Below the pieces are notes generated by a model, which saw only the letters and a program-made list of their open reading frames with translations, had not been told where the DNA came from and did not search any database. A stretch of 16,071 nt of DNA from an uncultured Muribaculaceae bacterium (GTDB lineage: Bacteria > Bacteroidota > Bacteroidia > Bacteroidales > Muribaculaceae): positions 1-16,071 of the forward strand of contig CAJUBC010000050.1 of the NCBI GenBank assembly GCA_910584545.1, written 5' to 3'. The position numbers and the translations under genes are program-made. This document shows positions 7,081 through 14,503 of the stretch, piece after piece. The first letter of the stretch is position 1; each line of letters opens with the position of its first letter.

Positions 7081-7533
7081 CTATTTTCGCAGTCGTTTGA
7101 AGAAATCCGTCATGAGCTGGCGGCACTCCTCCTCGAGCAGGCCGCCTTCGACCGTTGTCTTGGGATGAATCGGACTGCGAGCGGGGTTATAATAGCTGAA
7201 AAATCCCCGTTTCGGGTCGGAAGTGCCATAGACTATCCGTCCTATCTGGCTCCATCCAAGCGCGCCGGCGCACATGGGGCATGGTTCCACTGTGACATAT
7301 AGCGTGCATTCAGGAAGATATTTGCCTCCCAACGTTGCCGAGGCAGCCGTCAACGCCATCATCTCGGCGTGCGCCGTTACATCAGTGAGGGTTTCGGTGA
7401 GATTGTGGCCCCGGCCGATCACCCGTCCGTTGCTGACTATCACGGCTCCGACGGGCACTTCTCCCCGCCGCGCCGCTTCCTCAGCCTCTTCGAGGGCCAT
7501 CCGCATGAACCGTTCGTCTTCTCTGTTGATCAT
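7081..7533 (-). CDS. tadA: tRNA-specific adenosine deaminase / nucleoside deaminase
   Basis: This is a zinc-dependent deaminase of the CDA superfamily. TadA converts A34 to inosine in the tRNA-Arg(ACG) wobble position, letting one tRNA read CGU, CGC and CGA. The 150-residue protein has the zinc ligand and proton shuttle HAE (His55, Glu57) and the paired cysteines in TVEPCPMCAGAL (Cys85 and Cys88). The N-terminal EVPVGAVIV and the later YGTSDPKRG are also typical. Length is within the usual range (about 150-170). Close relatives act on free guanine or other bases, so the tRNA substrate is a family-level assignment. It is the last gene of the operon, 21 bases after ispH and just before a strong terminator. 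Confidence 0.9.
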   Translation of the reverse strand: MINREDERFMRMALEEAEEAARRGEVPVGAVIVSNGRVIGRGHNLTETLTDVTAHAEMMALTAASATLGGKYLPECTLYVTVEPCPMCAGALGWSQIGRIVYGTSDPKRGFFSYYNPARSPIHPKTTVEGGLLEEECRQLMTDFFKRLRK

Positions 7534-7554
7534 GATGCGGTCAATATCTTATAA

Positions 7555-8460
7555 TCAGTCTTGCGAAACAAGTTCCGCTGCTTTTTCCGCTACCTCCTCC
7601 ATCAGCCACGCCGGAGTGGAGGTGGCTCCGCAGATGCCGATGCTCGCGGCTCCCTCAAGCCATTCCCGCCGTACCTCCGAACTTTCAGTGACGGAGTGGG
7701 TGCTGGGATTCACCTTGAGGCATTCCTGCAGAAGCACACGGCCGTTGCTGCTCTTGGCTCCGGTCACGAATATCACCACTTCGTGCCCTGCGGCGAACTC
7801 ACGTATCTTCACCGACCGATTGGCCACCTGGCGGCAGATCGTATCGAAATATTGGAAACTTCCGTCTGCCTTTCGTCTCTTTATTTCGTCGACTATCCGC
7901 CGGAAGCCGTCAATGCTCTTTGTGGTCTGTGAGTAGAGAAGCACATCGCCCGAGAGGTCCGTTGTGTCAAGTTGGTCAATATCCTGGATCACCACCGCGT
8001 TTCCTTCGGTCTGCCCCACGAGTCCGTTCACCTCGGCATGCCCCTCTTTACCATATATTAGGAAAAGTGGCATCCTGTCGATTTCTCCTGACCTGAAGGC
8101 TTTCTTCGCATCGTCGTAGGCTTGCTTGATACGCTGCTGCAGACGGAGCACCACCGGACATGTCGCATCAATCACCGTGATGTTGTTGCGGCGAAGTATA
8201 TCGTAGGTGGATGGCGGTTCGCCGTGGGCGCGGAGCAGCACCGTGCCGCCGCCGAGCCGGTCGAGGTCCTGATGGGTGATTGTCTGCAACCCCTTGAGAC
8301 GCAGCCGTTCCACTTCCGAGGCGTTATGCACAATGTCGCCAAGGCATGCCAGGCGTCCGGCGCGCTCCAGTTCCGCCTCGGCCTTGTTGATGGCTGTCAC
8401 CACTCCGAAGCAGAATCCGGAGTTGGAGTCTATCTCAATTGACGGTGTCTGTCGCTTCAT
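7555..8460 (-). CDS. ispH: 4-hydroxy-3-methylbut-2-enyl diphosphate reductase
   Basis: IspH performs the last step of the MEP isoprenoid pathway, reducing HMBPP to IPP and DMAPP with an iron-sulfur cluster. The 301-residue protein has the three cluster cysteines in GFCFGV (Cys17), DATCPVV (Cys101) and DTICRQVANRS (Cys209). The diphosphate-binding histidines lie at DIVHN (His45), RAHGEPP (His79) and EGHAEVNG (His141, with Glu143 as the proton donor). The SSNG motif is at 237-240. ATG 8460 begins shortly before the first cysteine strand and lies within the cmk 3' end, giving a 26-base overlap; no later Met precedes Cys17. IPP from this enzyme feeds the polyprenyl chain used by MenA, encoded in the neighbouring unit. 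It is not fused to ribosomal protein S1, unlike some relatives. Confidence 0.95.
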   Translation of the reverse strand: MKRQTPSIEIDSNSGFCFGVVTAINKAEAELERAGRLACLGDIVHNASEVERLRLKGLQTITHQDLDRLGGGTVLLRAHGEPPSTYDILRRNNITVIDATCPVVLRLQQRIKQAYDDAKKAFRSGEIDRMPLFLIYGKEGHAEVNGLVGQTEGNAVVIQDIDQLDTTDLSGDVLLYSQTTKSIDGFRRIVDEIKRRKADGSFQYFDTICRQVANRSVKIREFAAGHEVVIFVTGAKSSNGRVLLQECLKVNPSTHSVTESSEVRREWLEGAASIGICGATSTPAWLMEEVAEKAAELVSQD

Positions 8461-9133
8461 GGTAGAGTTGAAGGAGTCGGTCCATCTGTTGTTCCCGGGT
8501 GAGGGTGTCGTTGTCGAGCACGTGGGCATTGTCGGCCTTTCGCAGGGGGGAGACTTTGCGGGTGGTGTCGATGCGGTCGCGCTCGCGGATATTGGCGAGT
8601 ACTTCGTTGTAGTCCACCTGTTCACCCTTTTGCTCCATCTCGAGCATGCGCCGGCGGGCACGTACCTCCGGAGAAGCCTCGACAAACACCTTCAGCTCGG
8701 CGTCAGGGAATACCGTCGTGCCGATGTCGCGGCCATCCATCACGATTCCCTTCTCTTTGCCGAACCGCTGCTGTAGTTTCACGAGGTGTTCCCTCACTTC
8801 TGGAATGGCGGCCACCGGGCTGACCATGCGGCTCACCTCCATGTCGCGGATCGGGCCCTCCACGTCGCGGCCGTTCAGCATGGTGTGCTGCACTCCGTCG
8901 GCGCCGGCCGGCTTGAAGGAAATGTGGATGAGTGGAAGTGCCTTTACGAGTTCAGAGGCGTTGAGTCCCGTGTCGGGCGCCGCCATGCCATGCTCCAGAG
9001 CGTACAGGGTCACAGCCCTGTACATCGCTCCGGAGTCGATGTAGACATATCCTATGCGGCGGGCAAGCTCGCGCGCCATGGTTGATTTTCCCGACGAGGA
9101 GTATCCGTCGATGGCTATTGTGATTTTCTTCAT
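8435..9133 (-). CDS. cmk: Cytidylate kinase
   Basis: Cmk phosphorylates CMP and dCMP to the diphosphates with ATP, recycling pyrimidines from RNA and lipid turnover. The 232-residue protein opens MKKITIAIDGYSSSGKST, with the P-loop at 9-17. DSGAMYRAVT is the classical CMP-binding segment. VMDGRDIGTTVFPDAELKVF is the conserved core, and the Arg-rich lid RARRRMLEMEQKGEQVDY and RDRIDTTRKVSPL follow. All family landmarks are present and the length is typical (about 225-235). Its start overlaps the glgB stop as ATGA, and its 3' end overlaps ispH by 26 bases, so the three are very probably translated from one message. Confidence 0.96.
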   Translation of the reverse strand: MKKITIAIDGYSSSGKSTMARELARRIGYVYIDSGAMYRAVTLYALEHGMAAPDTGLNASELVKALPLIHISFKPAGADGVQHTMLNGRDVEGPIRDMEVSRMVSPVAAIPEVREHLVKLQQRFGKEKGIVMDGRDIGTTVFPDAELKVFVEASPEVRARRRMLEMEQKGEQVDYNEVLANIRERDRIDTTRKVSPLRKADNAHVLDNDTLTREQQMDRLLQLYHEATDTVN

Positions 9134-11241
9134 TTATCGCTTTTCTTTGTTGCCTTTGCAGCCGGTTTCTTTGCAGCCGGTTTCTTAGCGTCTTTACGTT
9201 CTACGGGTTTTCTTTTTGCTGGCTTGGGCTTGACCATACGGAGCACCTGTGCGGAGCGGGCCGGCAGGTACATCTTGAGCCAGCCTTTGCCGGAGGGAGA
9301 GTAGAGCGGGTCGGGCATCGTGAAGTGGGGCACGGAGTCATCGGCAAGACCGAGACCGCCGAATGCGGGGTCGTCGGAGTTGAGCACCACTTCATATTTC
9401 CCTGCCGGAGCAAGGAATCCATAGTCGGCAAACGAGCTGACAGGACTCCAGTTGAAAACGAATATCAGGTCGCCGCGCCTGAAGGCGAGCACCTGGTCGT
9501 TGTCCTTCTCCCAAAGCTTCTCGATAGGAAGGCTCTGGAAGTTGTATTCTTTCGAGACAAGTTCGATCATGGCGTTGTCGAACGCATTGAGGAACTTGTA
9601 TTTAAGGTCGTCGCGGTCAACGAGGTCCCACTGACGGCGCGCGTATTTGTAGCTCCAGCCGTTACCTTCGCGGGGGAAGTCGATCCATTCGGGATGGCCG
9701 AACTCGTTGCCCATGAAGTTGAGGTATCCTCCGTTGATGAGTGCAAGTGTTACGAGCCTTATCATCTTGTGCAGGGCCATGCCACGAGCCACGGTGCCGT
9801 TGTCGTCGTTGACCATCATGTGCCAGTACATCTCTTTGTCGATGAGGCGGAAGATGATGGTCTTGTCGCCCACGAGAGCCTGATCATGGCTCTCGCAGTA
9901 GCTGACCGTCTTTTCATCGGCGCGGCGGTTGGTGAGTTCCCAGTAGATGGAGGTGGGATGCCAGTCTTCGTCGCGCTTCTCCTTTATCATCTTTATCCAG
10001 TAGTCGGGGATACCCATGGCAAGGCGGTAGTCGAATCCCATGCCGCCATCCTCGAAGCGGGAGGCGAGGCCGGGCATTCCGCTCATCTCCTCGGCGATGG
10101 TGATGGCGTGGCGGTTCACCTCGTGGATGAGGATGTTGGCGAGGGTGAGGTAAACGATGGCGTTGGTGTCCTCGTTGCCGTCATAGTAGTCGCCGTAGCT
10201 TCCGAAGGCCTGTCCGAGACCGTGGTTATAGTAGAGCATGGAGGTCACGCCATCGAAGCGGAATCCGTCGAAGTGGTATTCCTCAAGCCAGAACTTGCAG
10301 TTGGACAGCAGGAAATGGAGCACGGAGTTCTTGCCGTAGTCGAAGCAGAGCGAATCCCACGCCGGATGTTCGCGGCGCGAGTCGCCGTAGAAATAGAGGT
10401 CGTAGCTGCCGTCGAGTCGGCCGAGACCCTCGAGCTCGTTCTTGACCGCGTGGCTGTGGACAATGTCCATGATCACGGCTATGCCGAGGGAGTGGGCCTC
10501 GTCGATGAGCCGCTTCAGGTCGTCGGGAGTGCCGAAGCGCGAGGACGCGGCGTAGAAGTTGCTGACATGGTATCCGAACGATCCGTAATAGGGATGTTCC
10601 TGGACAGCCATGAGCTGGATGGTGTTGTAGCCGTCCTTGGCTATGCGGGGGAGCACATTGGTTCGGAATTCATCGTAAGTGCCAACGCCCTCCTTCTCCT
10701 GGGCCATGCCTATGTGTGCCTCGTAGATAAGAAGGGGCTTGGTGTCGGGTACGAATTTCTTGATCTTGAACTGATACGGATCGTCTGGAGCATAGACTTC
10801 GGCGGAGAATATCTTGGTGTCGGGATCCTGAACCACGCGGCGCGCGTATGCGGGAATCCTTTCTCCTTCTCCTCCGTCCCAGAAGACACGCATCTTGTAG
10901 AGGTCGCCGTTATGGATGGCGTCGGAATGGAACTCTCCCTCCCATGTGCCGTCCTCGAGACGGTGCAGCGAAAAGCGCGCGTCATCTTTCCATTCGGTGA
11001 AGGTGCCGGTGAGGAGTATCTTCGTGGCGTTCGGGGCGAACTCACGGAATATCCAGTTTCCTTTTTTGTCGCGGTGCAGACCGAAATAGTTATATGCGTT
11101 GGCGAATTTCACGAGGGAGCCGTCGTTGCCGGCAGTGAGGTCTTCCAGTTTATTAAGCACATCCTGATGGCGCCCCTCGATGGCCGGTGCGTATGGCTCG
11201 AGCCAGGGGTCGTTGCGAAGGATTGCAAGTTGTTTTTTCAT
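9130..11241 (-). CDS. glgB: 1,4-alpha-glucan branching enzyme, eukaryote-like GH13 type, with a basic C-terminal tail
   Basis: GlgB cuts alpha-1,4 glucan chains and rejoins them through alpha-1,6 bonds, creating glycogen branches. The 703-residue protein opens with the helical segment seen in eukaryotic branching enzymes (NDPWLEPYAPAIEGRHQ), then a CBM48 module (about 55-150) and the GH13 barrel. Catalytic sites: nucleophile Asp330 in GFRFDGVTSMLY, acid/base Glu384 in TIAEEMSGMPG, and His452-Asp453 in CESHDQALVGD. A beta domain ends near 668. An odd extra tail follows (671-703), 33 residues almost wholly Lys, Ala, Pro and Arg with KKPAAKKPAAK repeats. It starts 10 bases after the ATPase-TOPRIM gene and overlaps cmk by ATGA. 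No glycogen synthase is in the window. Confidence 0.95.
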   Translation of the reverse strand: MKKQLAILRNDPWLEPYAPAIEGRHQDVLNKLEDLTAGNDGSLVKFANAYNYFGLHRDKKGNWIFREFAPNATKILLTGTFTEWKDDARFSLHRLEDGTWEGEFHSDAIHNGDLYKMRVFWDGGEGERIPAYARRVVQDPDTKIFSAEVYAPDDPYQFKIKKFVPDTKPLLIYEAHIGMAQEKEGVGTYDEFRTNVLPRIAKDGYNTIQLMAVQEHPYYGSFGYHVSNFYAASSRFGTPDDLKRLIDEAHSLGIAVIMDIVHSHAVKNELEGLGRLDGSYDLYFYGDSRREHPAWDSLCFDYGKNSVLHFLLSNCKFWLEEYHFDGFRFDGVTSMLYYNHGLGQAFGSYGDYYDGNEDTNAIVYLTLANILIHEVNRHAITIAEEMSGMPGLASRFEDGGMGFDYRLAMGIPDYWIKMIKEKRDEDWHPTSIYWELTNRRADEKTVSYCESHDQALVGDKTIIFRLIDKEMYWHMMVNDDNGTVARGMALHKMIRLVTLALINGGYLNFMGNEFGHPEWIDFPREGNGWSYKYARRQWDLVDRDDLKYKFLNAFDNAMIELVSKEYNFQSLPIEKLWEKDNDQVLAFRRGDLIFVFNWSPVSSFADYGFLAPAGKYEVVLNSDDPAFGGLGLADDSVPHFTMPDPLYSPSGKGWLKMYLPARSAQVLRMVKPKPAKRKPVERKDAKKPAAKKPAAKATKKSDK
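9155..9184. repeat. 15-bp perfect tandem repeat in the glgB 3' end
   Basis: TTTGCAGCCGGTTTC occurs twice back to back (9155-9169 and 9170-9184). It encodes the duplicated KPAAK unit of the basic GlgB tail, is in frame, and could expand or contract by slippage without breaking the reading frame. Confidence 0.9.
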
Positions 11242-11251
11242 CTCAATAGGG

Positions 11252-12916
11252 TTATATGTTATTATTTCTATCTTCTTTTTTCTGTCGGGTCGTGACTTTC
11301 GGTTTCAAGCTTTTTTCTCCGGTGACCGTGCCTTTCTTTTCCAGTGCCTGCTCATCGGCATGCAGGCAGTGTTTTATGGTGTCCCGCAGGTGTTCTGCAT
11401 CTTTTCCGTGCCCCTTGAGTGTGTCGATCACTCCGTCTATGTAGTCCTCCTTGGTCCGGTAACCAAGCATCTGGTGTATTCCGGAGTCCGGAAGCATCGG
11501 CTTGTGGTTGAACACCTTGAGTATGCCGAGATAGTCGCTGTCGCGCACCATGACTGCAAACTGCTCGCGTAGCAGGTTGTATTTGCGGCGGGGCTGCAGC
11601 TTCTGCTCAAGCTGCTGCAGATGCAGCTCGAGGGCCGTGATGCAGGCGAACCGGGCGTCGATCTTGCATTCCACTTCTCGCTTCACCTTGTGCCTCACGT
11701 GCTGGAGGGCCTGTTCCTCGGCATGGCGGCGGAACATCCTGACCACGTCCCGTTCGAGCCGGTGCATGATTCTGCCGTAATCACGTCCGCGGCGTGCAGC
11801 CATCACCTTCACAACGTCAGGGAGAAGAAAGATGTTCTCTACCTCAGCCACATCCGGCACCATTATGCTCTTGTTGCGCAGGTAATCCACTTCCTTGTCG
11901 CTGCGGCGGTCGCGGTCCACTATCCCGCGGCTCTGAAGATGGTGAAGGCCCTGCTGGTCGTTGAAGCTGCGGGTGGTCTCTATCACTTTGTTGCATGATC
12001 CGAGCGGCTTCACTATGTATTCAGGGAATACGAGCGAGTAGAGCCGGGCGTCGATGGATCGTCTTGCTTCTCCTTCGATGAAGAGTATCGGACGTCGGCT
12101 TCCGGCGAGCTGCATGATTATCTCGTTGCGGAGTCCGGCCGTATCGAGTATCTCGTAATCCCATGCCTTGTGCTCTGAATCGTAGTTCTTCACCCAGATG
12201 CAGACCGACTGGCTGCGTGAGCTTACGAATTCTGCATCTACCGAGTTGTATACGAACGTGCAGTCAGGACGCATCTCCTCGATGGAGTTCCATAGGTTCT
12301 GGATGATGGATGGATGCACGAATATCGAGGGCGTATCGATGAAAATCACCGCGTTGCGCGGAGCGTACGACACAGCTCCGAGATAGTAGAACGCCGCTTT
12401 CTCTCCCTGGCTCAGCTTCTGGACCGGGATGAGGTCGCCGCCGGCCATGGTGGCGAACATCAGGTGCCCTTTCTGTCGGCATATCTTGTTGCCGGGAAAT
12501 ATTTTCTCCCAAACCCGCTTGATCATATCGAGTCTCGTGGGCTTCAGCGTCACCTTGCGTCGCGCTCCGTCGGACTCTTCCTTCAGCTCGAGGAGACTTT
12601 CCAGTTCATCGGCGAATATCATGTAGACGAGCTTGTCGATCTCGCTTACCGCGTCGGTCCTCATGTATGGCTGTTGGCGGATTGATTCCCGATACAGCGC
12701 ATCGATGGATCCAGGGAGTGTGGATTCCTCTCGTTCGGGGTAGAATGCCTTGAGCGCGTCGAGGATATATGTGCGGTTGCCGCAGCATACGGTCATCTCC
12801 TCCATGAAGCGCGATTTACCGGCTCCGTTGGCTCCGATTATGGTGATGGGCTTCGTGCCGTCGACTCTGGTCTCGGCGTTCGGGTTTAGCGAAGGGGGGA
12901 GAGATATTGATTTCAT
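11252..12916 (-). CDS. AAA/ABC-type ATPase fused to a TOPRIM (DUF4435-like) domain
   Basis: A 554-residue two-part protein. Residues 1-270 form an SMC/OLD-like ATPase: Walker A IGANGAGKS (27-35), signature LSQGEK (168-173), and Walker B AVIFID (189-194) followed by TPSIFVHPS. The catalytic Glu expected after the Walker B Asp is Thr195, and where relatives read T-H-S this protein has Y-N-S (Asn224), so hydrolysis may be slow or changed. From 276 a TOPRIM-like DUF4435 module follows: PILFIEGEARRS (Glu281), SRGIVDRDRR (Asp334, Asp336) and DVAEVENIFLLP. A helical region and a Lys-rich tail (526-554) finish it. The AAA15 plus DUF4435 pairing is that of PARIS defence proteins AriA and AriB, which also occur fused. 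Here, however, it heads an operon of glgB, cmk, ispH and tadA. Function is inferred only. Confidence 0.7.
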   Translation of the reverse strand: MKSISLPPSLNPNAETRVDGTKPITIIGANGAGKSRFMEEMTVCCGNRTYILDALKAFYPEREESTLPGSIDALYRESIRQQPYMRTDAVSEIDKLVYMIFADELESLLELKEESDGARRKVTLKPTRLDMIKRVWEKIFPGNKICRQKGHLMFATMAGGDLIPVQKLSQGEKAAFYYLGAVSYAPRNAVIFIDTPSIFVHPSIIQNLWNSIEEMRPDCTFVYNSVDAEFVSSRSQSVCIWVKNYDSEHKAWDYEILDTAGLRNEIIMQLAGSRRPILFIEGEARRSIDARLYSLVFPEYIVKPLGSCNKVIETTRSFNDQQGLHHLQSRGIVDRDRRSDKEVDYLRNKSIMVPDVAEVENIFLLPDVVKVMAARRGRDYGRIMHRLERDVVRMFRRHAEEQALQHVRHKVKREVECKIDARFACITALELHLQQLEQKLQPRRKYNLLREQFAVMVRDSDYLGILKVFNHKPMLPDSGIHQMLGYRTKEDYIDGVIDTLKGHGKDAEHLRDTIKHCLHADEQALEKKGTVTGEKSLKPKVTTRQKKEDRNNNI

Positions 12917-12944
12917 CGGTCGTTTGAATGATAGGTATATGATT

Positions 12945-12976
12945 TTGTAAATTTAGCAAAAAATTTGCTAACTTTG
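12945..12976 (+). promoter_or_regulatory. ribE promoter
   Basis: TTTG (12945-12948), 20 bases, TAACTTTG (12969-12976) match the Bacteroidota consensus exactly. The start would be near 12983, only about 20 bases before the ATG, which leaves no room for an FMN riboswitch. Confidence 0.7.
12955..12970. promoter_or_regulatory. Palindrome within the ribE promoter (possible operator)
   Basis: TAGCAAA and TTTGCTA form perfect inverted arms around a 2-base centre. The element sits between the -33 and -7 boxes of ribE, sharing TA with the -7 box, in the 85-base gap between ribE and the divergent five-gene operon. It is placed where a repressor could block ribE and affect the opposite operon. No regulator gene is nearby. 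Confidence 0.4.
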
Positions 12977-13001
12977 TTCCAAAATTTCAAATTTCGTAAA
13001 A

Positions 13002-13637
13002 ATGTTTTCAGGAATAGTTGAGGAAGCCGCTGAAGTGGTGTCTCTCCGCAAGGATGAGGATAATCTGCATCTCACTCTAAAATCTTCTTTTACGGGAGAG
13101 TTGCGAATTGACCAGAGTGTGTCCCATAACGGGGTGTGTCTGACCGTGGTGGACTTGCCCGGCGACGGCACATATACCGTAACTGCAATCCGTGAGACGC
13201 TTGAGTGCTCCAACCTCGGGATGCTTCAGCCCCGGTCTCTTGTGAATCTTGAGAGAAGCATGCGCATCGATGGTCGGCTCGACGGTCATATCGTTCAGGG
13301 CCACGTTGATCAGACTGCCGTATGCACTGACCTCAAGGAGGCCGACGGCAGTTGGTATTATACGTTCCAGTACCGAGTTTCTCGCGCTATGGCGCGGCGG
13401 GGATATATCACTGTCGACAAGGGATCTGTCACCGTCAATGGTGTCAGCCTGACGGTCTGCGAACCTGAGGAGGGGGCTGATCCGGCTGACCCGGAATCGC
13501 TGATATGCCGGTTCAAGGTGGCTATCATACCTTATACTCGCGCAAATACCAATTTCTCGCAGATTGTACCTGGCACGGTGGTGAACCTTGAGTTTGACAT
13601 TCTCGGCAAGTATCTTGCCAGAATAGCCGCGTTGTGA
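13002..13637 (+). CDS. ribE: Riboflavin synthase, alpha subunit
   Basis: The enzyme dismutates two molecules of 6,7-dimethyl-8-ribityllumazine into riboflavin and the pyrimidine precursor. The 211-residue protein has the two homologous lumazine-binding barrels. The first opens MFSGIVEEAA and carries SVSHNGVCLTVVD; the second opens DGHIVQGHVDQTA and carries GSVTVNGVSLTVCEP. IIPYTRANTNF and VNLEFDILGKYLAR near the C terminus are also typical. The second barrel has a small acidic insert (EPEEGADPADPES), probably a surface loop. The gene is transcribed alone from a good promoter close to its start and is divergent from the ATPase-TOPRIM operon. No other rib genes are in the window. Confidence 0.96.
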   Translation: MFSGIVEEAAEVVSLRKDEDNLHLTLKSSFTGELRIDQSVSHNGVCLTVVDLPGDGTYTVTAIRETLECSNLGMLQPRSLVNLERSMRIDGRLDGHIVQGHVDQTAVCTDLKEADGSWYYTFQYRVSRAMARRGYITVDKGSVTVNGVSLTVCEPEEGADPADPESLICRFKVAIIPYTRANTNFSQIVPGTVVNLEFDILGKYLARIAAL

Positions 13638-13701
13638 TTGATTTGTGAGTGTGGTTTGCTAAGGTGTAGAACAGATACATTCCGGAGTTGCCGGGTATGA
13701 A

Positions 13702-13741
13702 AAATGCTGAGAGGTCTGGCTTATTTGCCAAGACCTCTCAG
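13702..13741 (-). terminator. Terminator formed by the 3' end of the DUF4923-like gene
   Basis: On the minus strand CTGAGAGGTCT (13741-13731) pairs with AGACCTCTCAG (13717-13707) in a perfect 11-bp stem, extended by GGC/GCC after a one-base bulge, then CATTTTT follows. The upstream arm encodes the last residues (LRGLGK) and the TAA stop lies in the loop, so the terminator begins inside the coding sequence. Confidence 0.7.
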
Positions 13742-14503
13742 AAATTCTATACCCTCTTCTATCATGCCGGATGTGCTGCCGGTCTTCTTGTTGTTCTGGT
13801 TGCCGCTGTCCTTTGTGTTTTTGCTCGTGCTCTTGTTGGGGCTTTTGTTGGTGGCACCGCTCTTTACGCTACTCCCTTTCTGACGCTCAAGCTTGAATCC
13901 CACGCAGAGGCCGTCGTAGCTGTCGAGTAGAGAGCCCATTGTTTTCGCCATGGTGTTTCCGCTGAAATTGGCTATGGCTGAGACGAGTGTCTTGAGTTTG
14001 GTGGCATCGAACATCATGTCCATCGTACTTGACGATTTCTCGATATATGTCTTGAATGTGCCGATTTTCGCTCCCATGGCAGTGAAACTGAAATCGAACA
14101 CTCCCTGCTCGCTGGTGTCGGTGATGGTGCCGCGGAGCGTAATCCCTTTTACAGTCAAAGTGAGGTTCCCGTTTTTGTCGATGGTGACGACGGCACCGTT
14201 CAGTCCGTATTGCTTATAATAAGGAGCGAGTTTGCTCTCGATTGTCGCAGCTGCCGCAAGTCCTCCCGCGGCTTTTAGGAATCCTTCTCCCTTGAAACTG
14301 ATGGCCGGTCCGGTCGAAACCCAAGTGCCTTCCATGTCGGCGACCGTGATTTTGCTGCTTGTGAACACTCCCTCGAGGAGGTTGCCGAGTATATTGCTGC
14401 CGCTGTCTCCTCCGAACAGGTCGGGAAGTCCCTGAGCATTCACCTGCACCACTCCTGCAATGCACAGGAATAGGGTCAGAATCGATAATTTAAATTTCTT
14501 CAT
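13721..14503 (-). CDS. Secreted DUF4923-like (lipocalin-like) protein
   Basis: I recognise this as resembling the DUF4923 family of Bacteroidota envelope proteins, whose function is unknown. The 260-residue protein starts with a type I signal peptide (MKKFKLSILTLFLCIAGVVQVNA, cleavage after residue 23). There is no proper lipobox around Cys14, so it is probably periplasmic or surface exposed rather than a lipoprotein. The core (about 53-205) begins ADMEGTWVSTGPAISFKGEG and contains a long Ala-rich helix (KAAGGLAAAATIE). Alternating beta-strand patterns such as GNLTLTVKGITLRGTITD follow, consistent with a small lipocalin-like barrel. Residues 212-243 form a Ser/Lys/Asn/Thr-rich linker before a short C-terminal helix. 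It is a single-gene unit, divergent from the PAP2 gene; its start codon touches the -33 box of that promoter. Confidence 0.75.
   Translation of the reverse strand: MKKFKLSILTLFLCIAGVVQVNAQGLPDLFGGDSGSNILGNLLEGVFTSSKITVADMEGTWVSTGPAISFKGEGFLKAAGGLAAAATIESKLAPYYKQYGLNGAVVTIDKNGNLTLTVKGITLRGTITDTSEQGVFDFSFTAMGAKIGTFKTYIEKSSSTMDMMFDATKLKTLVSAIANFSGNTMAKTMGSLLDSYDGLCVGFKLERQKGSSVKSGATNKSPNKSTSKNTKDSGNQNNKKTGSTSGMIEEGIEFLRGLGK

Noticed and set aside
9325..11295. 656-residue open frame antisense to glgB on the plus strand
   Set aside because: It is the reverse-strand shadow of a clear GH13 enzyme with all catalytic motifs. The predicted protein is Val/Glu/His-rich with no recognisable domain, as expected from GC-rich codon use.
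12917..13001. FMN riboswitch before ribE
   Set aside because: The promoter puts the transcript start about 20 bases before the ATG, too short for an RFN element, and no RFN core sequence is seen.
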